Source: Muribaculaceae bacterium
Lineage (GTDB): Bacteria > Bacteroidota > Bacteroidia > Bacteroidales > Muribaculaceae
Reading direction: 5' to 3'
DNA: 64,000 nucleotides
NCBI GenBank assembly: GCA_022509185.1
Contig: JAFLTS010000003.1
Coordinates: 1-64,000 of the forward strand
Position numbers and translations under genes: made by a program. The notes below the pieces were generated by a model that made no database searches, was not told the DNA's origin, and saw only the letters and a list, made by a program, of their open reading frames with translations. Shown here piece by piece: positions 50,482 to 59,616 of this stretch. The first letter of the stretch is position 1. Each line of letters starts with the position of its first letter.

Positions 50482-52641
50482 ATGAAAAAGACTATCCTAT
50501 TAAATTCCGCGCTGGGAATGATGGCTGTGACCATAGTAGCCACATCGAGTCAGCCGGCGGTTGCGTCCTATTCCAAGGTTAGCCGTGAATCGTATTTCAC
50601 CCAGAAGAGAAATGAGGTGAAACCCGTACGCCCGTTCAGAGGCAAGAAAGTATGGAGTGTAGATGCACTTGCACAGACCAGCAATCTTATACCATTAGAA
50701 GAACGCAATGCCGCCATTCAAGAACCTGTAACCAATTTCAGGGATTTAGTGTATTATGACTATCTGGAGGGTCCGGATGGTAAAACCTGGTTCTACACAG
50801 CAGAATATGAGGTAGAATCAGTCGAAGTGAGCGAATGGTATTCCGAAAATGATATCAAGTCTTTCAAATTTGATATCTACAATGAGAAATTGGAAAAAAT
50901 CGGTACCGTTAGCGATAAGATAGAACTTGTGGGTAATGAAACAAAAACTGTGAGCGTAGTGCTTGACCCGGCTGTTTCATACACATTCTTCAATGATGAC
51001 GCCAATCCTGAAGTGATGGTGTATATAGCGGTAAACACCGATGAATTTGTAAATAATTATTACAATAAGATTTACTCAGTCGGTGGAGAGAAAGATGCCG
51101 AAGGTTATGACAAGATGTTATTCAATATCCCTGGAAGATGCGTAGATGCCGTCAATATATCCAATACCCCGGGCGAAGAGAATTTCTATTTCACTTTCGC
51201 AGGTGACTACTCTGTGGATCTTGACGGTGAATATGATTCTTATGTTGACTTCCTGAACGCCTATTATCAGCCTATTACAACGTACGGAAAAGCAGTGGAT
51301 GAAAAGGGACCTCAGGTAGTATACAACAAGAATATATTTATGTCTAATATTCCGGGAGATACCACGGATGGAATATATTTCATAACCAAACCCTGGAATG
51401 GAACGGTTTATATTATTTATTCCTACTATGAGAAGCCTTATTTCATCGATCCGACAGGAATGGCCCAGAATGAGGATCCAACTCCCGACAACTCTCTTAT
51501 TATAGAGGTTATCGCCCTGGATGGAGATAAAGCAAAAGATGTTTCAACTACAAAAATACCTGTGGTTCAGATACCGTCAGATGATCAGTTGATGTATAGT
51601 TTTTACAGTATAGGTTCCGTAGCATGGAAAGATGACGTTGATATGATTGTTAACGGTAGTCCAAGTGCCCCGGCATTCATTGTGGCAAGAGACGTTATGA
51701 ACGCTGCCACATATGAAGAACTAATATCAGATTACTCAATTTATGGTAACGACGGAAAACTTATTAAAGAAGTAGCAAACGGTACTGATGGCATCGTACT
51801 ATATGAGACTGAAGAAAATAAGGAACCGGTTGCCTTGTTCGTTACTATGGAAGAGGGTACATACTGGTTTAACGTTTACGGACTTTATTCCGGCACTCAT
51901 TTGCTGAGCATCGATCAGTACAATAATGGAGATTCTTTATCAGCTTCTACTAATCGTGTAAAAGATAAAGACGGAAATTACAAGTATGTATTCGTTATGA
52001 CTTATTATGATGAAGATGAAGAAGGTAACGAATATATCCGTGTGGCATGGTATAATGAAGACGGAACCTTAGACCGAATCGACCCGATCAATATGGGTAA
52101 GGATGTGATGGCCGGTTCTGTAAATATCTTTGGAGAATGTCTGAATCCGTATCTTTATGACGATGACGATGCCATGGAATATGCTGTATTGGTTAAGAGA
52201 ATCAATGGTCCGGCCACACGTGATGAATTTATTGTGGTAGATGATAACGGTAAATGGTATGCTCACTTCTCTGAAGATGATGGCAAAGGAGATCCCAGAA
52301 TCTTTACTATAGTTCCCGGTGAAACAAATTACCTCTTGATGGCATACGACGGTTTTGACGGATATAATCTGGATATGTATGCATTGCCATTTGTAGGTGC
52401 TTCCGAGGATGACCCCAACACTGCTGTTGATTTCATTGAAAATGATAATATCAAGGTTACTCTTTCAGGAAATGTAGTTTCAGCTCCCGGTTGCAAGATC
52501 GAGGTATTCACATCGACAGGTCTTCGTGTGGCTAATGGCAATAACGAGGTATCTCTGAACAATCTTACAAACGGTGTTTATATCATCATGGCTAACGGCC
52601 CTGACGGAAATAAGACAGTATTTAAAACAAACAAACGTTAA
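50482..52641 (+). CDS. Secreted protein with type IX sorting domain, function unknown
   Basis: A 719-residue protein with a signal peptide (residues ~1-28) and a C-terminal type-A T9SS sorting domain: KIEVFTSTGLRVANG near 672, then SLNNLTNGVYIIMANG near 689. The body is acidic and rich in aromatic and beta-forming stretches, with repeated phrases such as VYIIYSYYEKPYF and YVFVMTYYDEDEEGN, consistent with a large beta-rich secreted protein. I see no enzyme motif. The sorting domain and the SprA gene in the window imply export through the T9SS. Codon use looks like its neighbours. Confidence 0.75.
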   Translation: MKKTILLNSALGMMAVTIVATSSQPAVASYSKVSRESYFTQKRNEVKPVRPFRGKKVWSVDALAQTSNLIPLEERNAAIQEPVTNFRDLVYYDYLEGPDGKTWFYTAEYEVESVEVSEWYSENDIKSFKFDIYNEKLEKIGTVSDKIELVGNETKTVSVVLDPAVSYTFFNDDANPEVMVYIAVNTDEFVNNYYNKIYSVGGEKDAEGYDKMLFNIPGRCVDAVNISNTPGEENFYFTFAGDYSVDLDGEYDSYVDFLNAYYQPITTYGKAVDEKGPQVVYNKNIFMSNIPGDTTDGIYFITKPWNGTVYIIYSYYEKPYFIDPTGMAQNEDPTPDNSLIIEVIALDGDKAKDVSTTKIPVVQIPSDDQLMYSFYSIGSVAWKDDVDMIVNGSPSAPAFIVARDVMNAATYEELISDYSIYGNDGKLIKEVANGTDGIVLYETEENKEPVALFVTMEEGTYWFNVYGLYSGTHLLSIDQYNNGDSLSASTNRVKDKDGNYKYVFVMTYYDEDEEGNEYIRVAWYNEDGTLDRIDPINMGKDVMAGSVNIFGECLNPYLYDDDDAMEYAVLVKRINGPATRDEFIVVDDNGKWYAHFSEDDGKGDPRIFTIVPGETNYLLMAYDGFDGYNLDMYALPFVGASEDDPNTAVDFIENDNIKVTLSGNVVSAPGCKIEVFTSTGLRVANGNNEVSLNNLTNGVYIIMANGPDGNKTVFKTNKR

Positions 52642-52655
52642 ATAGAAAAAGAATG

Positions 52656-52690
52656 ACTGAGGAATGCCTTTAAAAGAGGTATTTCTCAGT
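52656..52690. repeat. Hairpin between two secreted-protein genes
   Basis: Arms ACTGAGGAATGCCT and AGGTATTTCTCAGT form a 14-bp stem with two G-U pairs in the RNA and a 7-base loop, 15 bases after the stop. Only a short T-stretch follows. It may be a weak terminator or an mRNA-stabilising 3' hairpin. Confidence 0.5.
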
Positions 52691-52744
52691 TTCACATTAA
52701 ACATGAGAATAACTAACCCAAATTATTAACTAAAATTTTATCGG

Positions 52745-55690
52745 ATGAAAAAATTTTATTTCTTAATGCTCGCAACATGCATGGCAGGGGTTTCAATGAG
52801 TGCCCAGACATTAGTCGGCACATATGATTTGAATCTTCAGCAAGTGAATATTGCGGGTCAAAATGTTGGATCAGCTGTTACAGCAAGCGTAAACGTTTAC
52901 GAAAACGAAGACGGATCTTACTCTATCAGTGAAGCTGATGGTGGAAACTATTTCAAAGGATTGACTATTCCTTTCACTTACAATGAAGCTTCAAAAATGG
53001 CTGAATTTAAAGCTGAATATTATGGTCAAACGGCTGAAACTGAAGACCTTGAATTTCCTTATATCTGGTCATCAGCTGCAGTTCTTGACTTAACTGAATC
53101 TATTCCATTTGAACCTCAACCCACTTATTCAGCCACTTTTGATGTAAATAGTGGATTTACATTCCCTGAGTATGCTGGTATTGCTTGGTGGTTAAGTGAT
53201 AGTGATGATTCCTTTAACCCCGCAGATCTTTATTTAGGTTTCGAGGTATTGTCAGCATCATCAACTCCTAATGTTGGACAGTATGCCAATCCTAACATTG
53301 TAGGTGAATGGACAATCACATTGAATGGACATTACATTGGCGAGTGGTCAGCAGGTGAATTTTCTGAAGTTTTCAACGCTACTTTGGATGGTGATGTAGT
53401 TACATTCGAAAGCACTGAAAGCCAGTATAACATCGTAGCTGAATTTACAGCTCAGAACATTCTTACATTTAAGAAAGTGGCAGTTGTGGAAGCTTTGAGT
53501 AGCACATATCAGGTTCCTTATATTAATAATTCAGGAACTGATGATGTTGAGGATTTGGAAGCTGATGTAGTAGAATCATTTAATGCTACTTACAATCCTA
53601 CAGCAGGCACTATCACTTTCCCGGCAAAGGCAGGCTTATTATATGGATTATTTAATAGTTCAGGGGTTTTAAGCTATTGGGACGATGCTTTTGATTTGGT
53701 TTCAGCTAAAGGTGCTCCCGTTGAAGAACCCGTTTACGGTGACCAATCAATCGAAGGAAACTGGAACTTCAAATTGGACGGCCACTACAATGGTGATGAC
53801 AGCATAGGCGAATTTAACAGTGAATACGATGCAACTCTTGATGGCAACACCGTTACTTTCACTTCACTTGACAGCCAGTTCAATATTGTAGCTGAATTCA
53901 CTTCAGCAACCAATCTGAGCTTCAAAGCGTGTGCAGTTATGCCTTCTGTTACTGAATTTGGAGATCCGGTTGAAAAGGTATTATGGCAATTCCCGTATGT
54001 AAATGTTGACGGAACTGATGTTATCACAGAACTTGACTTTACTTCATTCGGCGCTACATACAATCCTTCAGACAACTCAATCACAATCAATGGTGAAAAT
54101 GTAGGTATCGCTTACAGATATCTTGATACCGAGACAGGATTATACGGAGATTGGGAAGACGCGTTCGATGTATTGTCAGCTGCCATGACAACAGCTCCTG
54201 AAGAACAAATATATGCGGATCCCAACATCGTTGGTGAATGGGACTTCACATTGAATGATATCTATGCCTCTGAACCGAAGGGTGAATTCACTGAGACACT
54301 GAATGCTACTCTCGACGGTAACACAGTTACATTCGAAAGCACTCTGAGTCCGTATAATATCGTAGCTGAGTTCACATCACCTACAGTATTGTCATTCAAG
54401 AAAGTTCAGGTTGGTCCTTCAGAAATCGAAGATGACGGTGATATTATTCCTATCCAGAACCCATTGTGGCAATCTCCTTATGTAAATGTTGATGGACTTA
54501 CTGATATCAGCAAGTTGACCGAACAAGTATTCATCGCAGAATATAATCCGGAAGAGGGAACAATCAAGTTCATGGAAGACACCGGTTTGAGATATGGTAA
54601 CTTCAACGCACAAGGAGAATTGGTAAATACTTGGCTTGATGCATTTGACTTTGTAACAGCAACAAAGGCTGAGAATAACAACTTCGCAAATGAAGCTATC
54701 GTAGGCGACTGGGATATCACACTTGACGGTGCATATCTTGGTGATGAATCAAAAGGTAAGTTCACAGAAACAATGAAAGCGACTCTCAACGGTAACACAG
54801 TTACATTTGAAAGTCCTATGAGTGAATATAATATCGTAGCTGAATTCACAGCTGAAAATACCTTGACTTTCAATCAGGTAGTTGTTGGCGATAACACAGC
54901 TTCTTATTATTCATTATATCAGAGCCCATACGTTAATACAACAGGTACTGATGATATGACAGCTCTTACAATGGAATCATTCACAGCTACATTTGATCCA
55001 TCTGCAGGAACTATCACCTTCCCGGCTAACAGCGGTTTGAGATATGGCTATTTCGCTAATGAAACAATGGAACTGGATGAATGGATGGATGCATACGACT
55101 TCGTATCAGCAGTTAAGACTTCATCATCACCGGAAGAGGGAGAAGTTTCAGGTGTTATGACAGCTACTTTGGCAAATGGTGAAACTGCTACATGGAATGT
55201 AACAGCAGAATTTGCAGACGACAGCGTAACTATCTATAACTTCGCAGGTCTCGATGCAGTTAAGTTCTCATACGATCTCTCAACGGGTGGTATTGCTTCA
55301 GAAGAAGAAACTCCTTCATCAGTAGTAGAAGATGCAGAAGGCTATTCAACTACATACTACTATGCAAGTGTTGAAACAGAGGAACTCATGCTCACCGGTA
55401 CAATTGAAAATGACAAGGTTAACAACAAGACTATCCTCAATATCGCAACTTGGGGAGAAGCAACTGAGGTTGACGGTAAGTTGTCATTCATCAATGAGTA
55501 CAAGAACACCGTTGTAACTCTTGGTTCAGCAGTTCCCGGCACAACAGCAATCGATTCAATCGGCAGCGAAGTGTTGTCAGGAGAAAAGGTTATCTATGAC
55601 CTCCAGGGTCGCAGAGTAAATAATCCTTCAAAGGGAATCTACATCATCAGACAAGGAGACAAAGTATCCAAAGTGATGATCAACAATTAA
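52745..55690 (+). CDS. Large secreted repeat protein with C-terminal sorting-like domain
   Basis: A 981-residue protein with a signal peptide (residues ~1-20, ending MSAQ). After an N-terminal segment there are four related repeats of about 150-157 residues, starting near residues 185, 336, 495 and 652. Each opens with a VGEWTITLNGHYIGE-like block followed by NATLDGDVVTFES and YNIVAEFT...LTFKK, and ends with FDPSAGTITFP-like and DAFDFVSA-like blocks. A different module follows (near 797-900), then IYDLQGRRVNNPSKGIYIIR at the C-terminus, close to the T9SS type A sorting domain. It looks like a surface or biofilm protein; I cannot name a ligand. Confidence 0.75.
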   Translation: MKKFYFLMLATCMAGVSMSAQTLVGTYDLNLQQVNIAGQNVGSAVTASVNVYENEDGSYSISEADGGNYFKGLTIPFTYNEASKMAEFKAEYYGQTAETEDLEFPYIWSSAAVLDLTESIPFEPQPTYSATFDVNSGFTFPEYAGIAWWLSDSDDSFNPADLYLGFEVLSASSTPNVGQYANPNIVGEWTITLNGHYIGEWSAGEFSEVFNATLDGDVVTFESTESQYNIVAEFTAQNILTFKKVAVVEALSSTYQVPYINNSGTDDVEDLEADVVESFNATYNPTAGTITFPAKAGLLYGLFNSSGVLSYWDDAFDLVSAKGAPVEEPVYGDQSIEGNWNFKLDGHYNGDDSIGEFNSEYDATLDGNTVTFTSLDSQFNIVAEFTSATNLSFKACAVMPSVTEFGDPVEKVLWQFPYVNVDGTDVITELDFTSFGATYNPSDNSITINGENVGIAYRYLDTETGLYGDWEDAFDVLSAAMTTAPEEQIYADPNIVGEWDFTLNDIYASEPKGEFTETLNATLDGNTVTFESTLSPYNIVAEFTSPTVLSFKKVQVGPSEIEDDGDIIPIQNPLWQSPYVNVDGLTDISKLTEQVFIAEYNPEEGTIKFMEDTGLRYGNFNAQGELVNTWLDAFDFVTATKAENNNFANEAIVGDWDITLDGAYLGDESKGKFTETMKATLNGNTVTFESPMSEYNIVAEFTAENTLTFNQVVVGDNTASYYSLYQSPYVNTTGTDDMTALTMESFTATFDPSAGTITFPANSGLRYGYFANETMELDEWMDAYDFVSAVKTSSSPEEGEVSGVMTATLANGETATWNVTAEFADDSVTIYNFAGLDAVKFSYDLSTGGIASEEETPSSVVEDAEGYSTTYYYASVETEELMLTGTIENDKVNNKTILNIATWGEATEVDGKLSFINEYKNTVVTLGSAVPGTTAIDSIGSEVLSGEKVIYDLQGRRVNNPSKGIYIIRQGDKVSKVMINN

Positions 55691-55708
55691 GAAAAAGTAG
55701 CTGAGAAA

Positions 55709-57079
55709 TCAGTGAAATAAAATTGAATGTATCAGGGGAAGAGCCTCAGCGCACTTCCCCTGATTTATTATATAGAGAAGTGTAGTGTCGGAATTACCTC
55801 CCGAATATGCTTCAACATTGATACCGTCACGACGTAAAGAATGGCCGATACGTGCAGCGAGACGGCTTTTCCCCCTCATATCTTTTCCTACTAAGGCCAC
55901 AGCGGCCAATTGGTCTTTAATCGGGTTTAGAAAAATAAGACCTTGAGATATTTCCGGTGCGAATTCTTTTTTCAGCATTTCAATTGACTCCGTAGCATCG
56001 GCAGCTGTCACGGCAAAATTAAGTTCGGAAGCAGGATCAGGATTGGCAACAGGAATAATCCTTACGGCCTGTTTTGATAAGGAATTGAAAGCTCTTTGAC
56101 TCAGATTAATAATTTCTTGTCCCTCTTTTATACGGATAGTTATAAGAGCCACGTCTTTAAGGGCCGTTACACCCTTTACTTCCATATCTTCAGGAAGAGT
56201 CTGGTCGGTTATAAGGGTGCCGGGAGCACCCGGATTAAATGTGTTTAGAATCTTTATAGGAATATTGTTATGGAATACCGGATATATGGTTGGAGGATAT
56301 ATCACCTTGGCACCAAAGTTACATAGTTCCATACTCTCATTAAATGTGAGATGATCTATAATCAGGGCATCCTTAACGATTCGTGGATCTGCTGTCATAA
56401 AACCATCGACATCGGTCCATATTTCCAGGATTTTTGCATTAAGTGCGGCAGCAATAAGAGCTCCTGTATAGTCACTTCCCCCACGTCCTAAATTAGTGAT
56501 CTCTCCGGTAGTGGAATCTGTGGATATAAAGCCGGGCACAATAGCTTTTTCATTTTTTCTCATACCGGCAAAAGTATCCTTAATGAGCCGGTCTGTCAGT
56601 TTACGGTCGGCAATATTTTTACCATACCATTTTTCAGTCTTGATGAAATCCGGTGAATAATATCTTTGACCATTATCTACAATAGCAGCCACTATTACAG
56701 ACGACATTCGTTCCCCGAAACTTACTATAAGGTCGAGGGTGTTCTGGTGCAGTTTGCGTAACAGAAACACACCTTCATAATTTCTACGTAGTCCTTTAAG
56801 CTGGCTCGATACTCTCTCTACCACCGAAGTTTTTTTATCTTCCGGTACCAACTCCTCTATGATATGAAAATGACGGCGTGCCATATCGTTCATCTCTGAA
56901 ATCCATGCTCCATCTCCTTTTGCCGCCATGTTTGCCGTGGCAATAAGACGGTCGGTCAATCCTCCGAGAGCGGAAACCACCACGATTGCCTTTCCCGGTA
57001 TACTTTCAACGATATTTTTAACGTTTCTGAGACTTTCTACAGTACCTACGGAAGTGCCGCCAAATTTCAATACTTTCAT
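55709..57079 (-). CDS. lysC: Aspartate kinase
   Basis: First step of the aspartate family pathway (lysine, threonine, methionine, diaminopimelate). The 456-residue protein has the N-terminal VLKFGGTSVGTVESLRNV (residues 3-20), the catalytic GFISTDSTTGEITNLGRGGS near 189 with DYTGALIAAAL, EIWTDVDGFMTADPRIVKDA near 227 and tandem ACT domains in the last 150 residues (TIRIKEGQEIINL; AAVALVGKDMRGKSRLAARI). It is a monofunctional aspartate kinase, not fused to homoserine dehydrogenase. Confidence 0.95.
   Translation of the reverse strand: MKVLKFGGTSVGTVESLRNVKNIVESIPGKAIVVVSALGGLTDRLIATANMAAKGDGAWISEMNDMARRHFHIIEELVPEDKKTSVVERVSSQLKGLRRNYEGVFLLRKLHQNTLDLIVSFGERMSSVIVAAIVDNGQRYYSPDFIKTEKWYGKNIADRKLTDRLIKDTFAGMRKNEKAIVPGFISTDSTTGEITNLGRGGSDYTGALIAAALNAKILEIWTDVDGFMTADPRIVKDALIIDHLTFNESMELCNFGAKVIYPPTIYPVFHNNIPIKILNTFNPGAPGTLITDQTLPEDMEVKGVTALKDVALITIRIKEGQEIINLSQRAFNSLSKQAVRIIPVANPDPASELNFAVTAADATESIEMLKKEFAPEISQGLIFLNPIKDQLAAVALVGKDMRGKSRLAARIGHSLRRDGINVEAYSGGNSDTTLLYIINQGKCAEALPLIHSILFH
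55731..55764 (+). terminator. Terminator-like hairpin inside the 3' end of lysC
   Basis: Arms ATCAGGGGAAG and CTTCCCCTGAT form a perfect 11-bp stem with a 12-base loop, followed on the plus strand by TTATTATAT. It starts 41 bases after the stop of the convergent 981-residue gene but lies within lysC coding sequence. Confidence 0.55.
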
Positions 57080-57145
57080 AAAATATTATCTTATTTAATA
57101 TTTCGAGGAGTGTTGATTGTTATAATTGTAAAGATACAGAATAAG

Positions 57146-57742
57146 ATGGATATAAAGGATTTGCTATTTTCAAGTTTACCTGCAGCCGATCCACATATGG
57201 GGTCGCTGCTTATAGCCGAGCCCCTGATGGACGATAAATATTTTTCACGCTCAGCCATCCTCGTATTAGACGAACCGGAAGAGGGAGGTCATTTCGGATT
57301 GATTCTCAATAAGCCCACAGAGATGACTCTTAACGATTTGATGCCGGAATGGGAAGACGGCAAGCGTGTTCCTGTTTTCTGCGGAGGGCCGGTAGATCTC
57401 CAGAGGATGTTTTTGCTTCATACTTTAGGTGAGCGGCTCGGATCCAACACGGAAGTCTTGCCCGGAATTTACGTCGGAGCCGATTTAGACAAGATAATCG
57501 ACTACATAGACAATGGAGGAGAGGTTGATGGCAAGATCCGCTTCTTTTTAGGGTATTGCGGATGGTCACCGGGACAGTTGTCGGCCGAACTTAACGGGAA
57601 GACCTGGGGCGTAAATTCCCTTCCGCAATGCGAAAATCTCCTGAAAGGTGAAGGCCTTGAATACTGGAGCCGTGAAGTAAAGGATCTTGGTGAAGACTAC
57701 CGGAGTTGGTTAGTAGTTCCTCCAAACCCTTCGTTTAATTAA
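57146..57742 (+). CDS. YqgE/AlgH family protein
   Basis: From the ATG at 57146 the protein is 198 residues and starts MDIKDLLFSSLPAADPHMGS, then LLIAEPLMDDKYFSRSAILV and GHFGLILNKPTEMTLNDLM, all typical of YqgE/AlgH. The C-terminal half has FLGYCGWSPGQLSAELNGKT near 141. The family is widespread, with a linked role in transcription proposed for AlgH, but its biochemical activity is unknown. A longer frame opens at a TTG at 57110 but adds 12 residues not seen in the family. The stop overlaps the convergent GNAT gene by four bases. Confidence 0.9.
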   Translation: MDIKDLLFSSLPAADPHMGSLLIAEPLMDDKYFSRSAILVLDEPEEGGHFGLILNKPTEMTLNDLMPEWEDGKRVPVFCGGPVDLQRMFLLHTLGERLGSNTEVLPGIYVGADLDKIIDYIDNGGEVDGKIRFFLGYCGWSPGQLSAELNGKTWGVNSLPQCENLLKGEGLEYWSREVKDLGEDYRSWLVVPPNPSFN

Positions 57743-58272
57743 CACTCTTCAGGGGTCAGTTTTTTTGTGAAGATCTTCATTGTGGCAAATTTGCCGTCGG
57801 GAGTGCTCAACCATTCATCAAGGTTGCCTTTCAACTGATACCCTCGATTAAGGAAAAGTTTTTCCGCTGTGACATGGGAGTCTTCCACCTTTGCCCCGAG
57901 TTGATGTAGATGAAGATTATTATGAGCATAATCTTCAATCAGTTGTATAGTTTCGTCAGCATATCCTTTTCCCCGGAATTCTTTGCAAATATAAATACCA
58001 ATGAAAGCTCTCTGATGACGTTGAGAAACTTCATAAAGATCCACAATACCGACCGGTTGATTACTCCCCTCTTCAGTGATAATCAGTCTTAACTGGCCGG
58101 CAGTAAAAGGATCGGCGTCATAATTGAGTGCATAATCCCTGAGAATCTTTCTTGAAAGGGGAGCGATAGTATCGCTATAGCGCCATGCCTGGGCATCGTT
58201 TTCCACTTCATACATGAAGTCGGCATCTGAAGGTTCCAGCGCTCGAAGATGAAGGCGGTTTGAATGAAGCAT
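57739..58272 (-). CDS. GNAT family N-acetyltransferase
   Basis: A 177-residue acetyltransferase of the RimJ/SpeG-like subgroup. It has the N-terminal strand NRLHLRALEPSDADFMYEVE (residues 5-24), the central strand VGIVDLYEVSQRHQRAFIGI near 74 and the acetyl-CoA-binding motif FRGKGYADETIQLIEDYAHN near 99. The later block is LGAKVEDSHVTAEKLFLNRG near 124. A resemblance to spermidine acetyltransferases is visible but the substrate cannot be fixed. Its 3' end overlaps yqgE. Confidence 0.88.
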   Translation of the reverse strand: MLHSNRLHLRALEPSDADFMYEVENDAQAWRYSDTIAPLSRKILRDYALNYDADPFTAGQLRLIITEEGSNQPVGIVDLYEVSQRHQRAFIGIYICKEFRGKGYADETIQLIEDYAHNNLHLHQLGAKVEDSHVTAEKLFLNRGYQLKGNLDEWLSTPDGKFATMKIFTKKLTPEEC

Positions 58273-58339
58273 GTTTAATTTTGTTTGTTCGTTAATCGAT
58301 AATTGTTGAAGTTTTGTCTTAAACTTTAAACCTTAGATT

Positions 58340-58948
58340 TTAACTGAATGGAATACGGTTTTGAATAGATTTGCCAAGTGTCAGCTCATCGGTGTATTCC
58401 AGTTCGTTTCCCACACTGAGACCTCTTGCAAGCATAGTGACCTTCACAGGAGAATCCTGTAGTTTGCGAAATATATAGAAGTTGGTGGTATCTCCTTCTA
58501 TTGTAGGACTTAAGGCCAGAATCACTTCTTTTATATCCTCCGTTCTCACTCGTTCTATAAGACTTTCAATTTCTATATCGGAAGGAGCGATTCCATCCAG
58601 AGGAGAGATCAGACCCCCCAGCACATGGTAAAGCCCGTGGTGCTGACGGGTGGCCTCTATTGTTATTACGTCTTTTACATTTTCCACAACGCATACAATA
58701 GACTGATCGCGTCGGGAATCATTGCAAATAGGGCATGTAGTTTCTTCAGAAATATTATGACATCTATGGCAATAAGATATTTTCTCCCTCATATCGATAA
58801 TTGCCTGTCCGAGTTCTTTAGCCTCTCCGGGTTCTCGTCTCAATAAATGAAGTGCAAGTCGTAAGGCAGTCTTCCTTCCTATTCCGGGAAGCTTCGATAA
58901 CTCTGACACGGCCCTTTCCAACAGTTGAGAGTTGAATCTCGTTTCCAT
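58340..58948 (-). CDS. recR: Recombination protein RecR
   Basis: Works with RecF/RecO to load RecA at gaps. The 202-residue protein has an N-terminal helix-hairpin-helix (LSKLPGIGRKTALRLALHLL, residues 17-36), the zinc site CHRCHNISEETTCPIC near 60 and a Toprim domain with VVENVKDVITIEATRQHHGL near 84 and YHVLGGLISPLDGI near 104. Length is normal. The ATG lies 4 bases after a TAACTTTG -7 element, so the transcript may be leaderless. Confidence 0.96.
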   Translation of the reverse strand: METRFNSQLLERAVSELSKLPGIGRKTALRLALHLLRREPGEAKELGQAIIDMREKISYCHRCHNISEETTCPICNDSRRDQSIVCVVENVKDVITIEATRQHHGLYHVLGGLISPLDGIAPSDIEIESLIERVRTEDIKEVILALSPTIEGDTTNFYIFRKLQDSPVKVTMLARGLSVGNELEYTDELTLGKSIQNRIPFS

Positions 58949-58952
58949 ACTG

Positions 58953-58960
58953 CAAAGTTA
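58953..58960 (-). promoter_or_regulatory. -7 element of recR (leaderless?)
   Basis: TAACTTTG on the minus strand matches the consensus and ends 4 bases before the recR ATG. Transcription would begin at or next to the start codon. Confidence 0.55.
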
Positions 58961-58968
58961 TATTAACT

Positions 58969-59000
58969 TTTGAAATATAAGGTTATGATTGCTATTTTTG
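58969..59000 (+). promoter_or_regulatory. ruvA-sprA promoter
   Basis: TTTG at 58969-58972 and TATTTTTG at 58993-59000 are exactly 20 bases apart, a full consensus, with the ruvA ATG 24 bases downstream. Confidence 0.82.
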
Positions 59001-59024
59001 TAGATAAAATAAGGTAAAGAAAAA

Positions 59025-59615
59025 ATGATAGAATATATAAAGGGAGAACTTACGGAACTTTCACCGACTTATTGTGTAATAGAAAGCGGTGGAGTAGGGT
59101 ACGGAATGAATATAACTCTCCTCGATTATGATGCTTTAAAAGACTTGCAGAATCAGGGGGGAGTAAAGATGTTTATCCATGAGTCAATAAGAGAAGATTC
59201 CCACGATTTGTATGGTTTCCGTGACAAAAGTGAGCGCGAAGCTTTCAGAATGCTGATAGGGGTGAGTGGTGTTGGTCCAAACACTGCACGTCTGATTTTG
59301 TCGTCACTGACAGTAGACCAACTACAAGGCGCCATATCAGGAGGTAACGAGCTCCCCCTAAAGGCCGTGAAAGGAATAGGTGGGAAGACTGCGCAAAGAA
59401 TCATAGTAGATTTGAAAGATAAAATAAAGGGCACGGGCACATCGTTAAATTTAAGTGTGCCAGTGTCCGGAGCTGCTTATGATGATGCTGCAGCTGCATT
59501 GGTGATGTTAGGTTTCACTATGCAACAGAGTCAGAAAGTATTGTCAAGAATATTCAGTAAAGAGCCGACATTGAGCACAGAGCAAGCTATAAAGCTTGCG
59601 CTCAAGATGCTCTAA
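59025..59615 (+). CDS. ruvA: Holliday junction DNA helicase subunit RuvA
   Basis: Binds four-way junctions and recruits RuvB. The 196-residue protein has the N-terminal OB-fold (MIEYIKGELTELSPTYCVIE), the helix-hairpin-helix pair FRMLIGVSGVGPNTARLILS near 77 and KAVKGIGGKTAQRIIVDLKD near 112, and the C-terminal domain III (DDAAAALVMLGFTMQQSQKV near 152). Length is normal. sprA begins 1 base after its stop, a conserved Bacteroidetes arrangement as far as I remember. Confidence 0.96.
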   Translation: MIEYIKGELTELSPTYCVIESGGVGYGMNITLLDYDALKDLQNQGGVKMFIHESIREDSHDLYGFRDKSEREAFRMLIGVSGVGPNTARLILSSLTVDQLQGAISGGNELPLKAVKGIGGKTAQRIIVDLKDKIKGTGTSLNLSVPVSGAAYDDAAAALVMLGFTMQQSQKVLSRIFSKEPTLSTEQAIKLALKML

Positions 59616-59616
59616 G

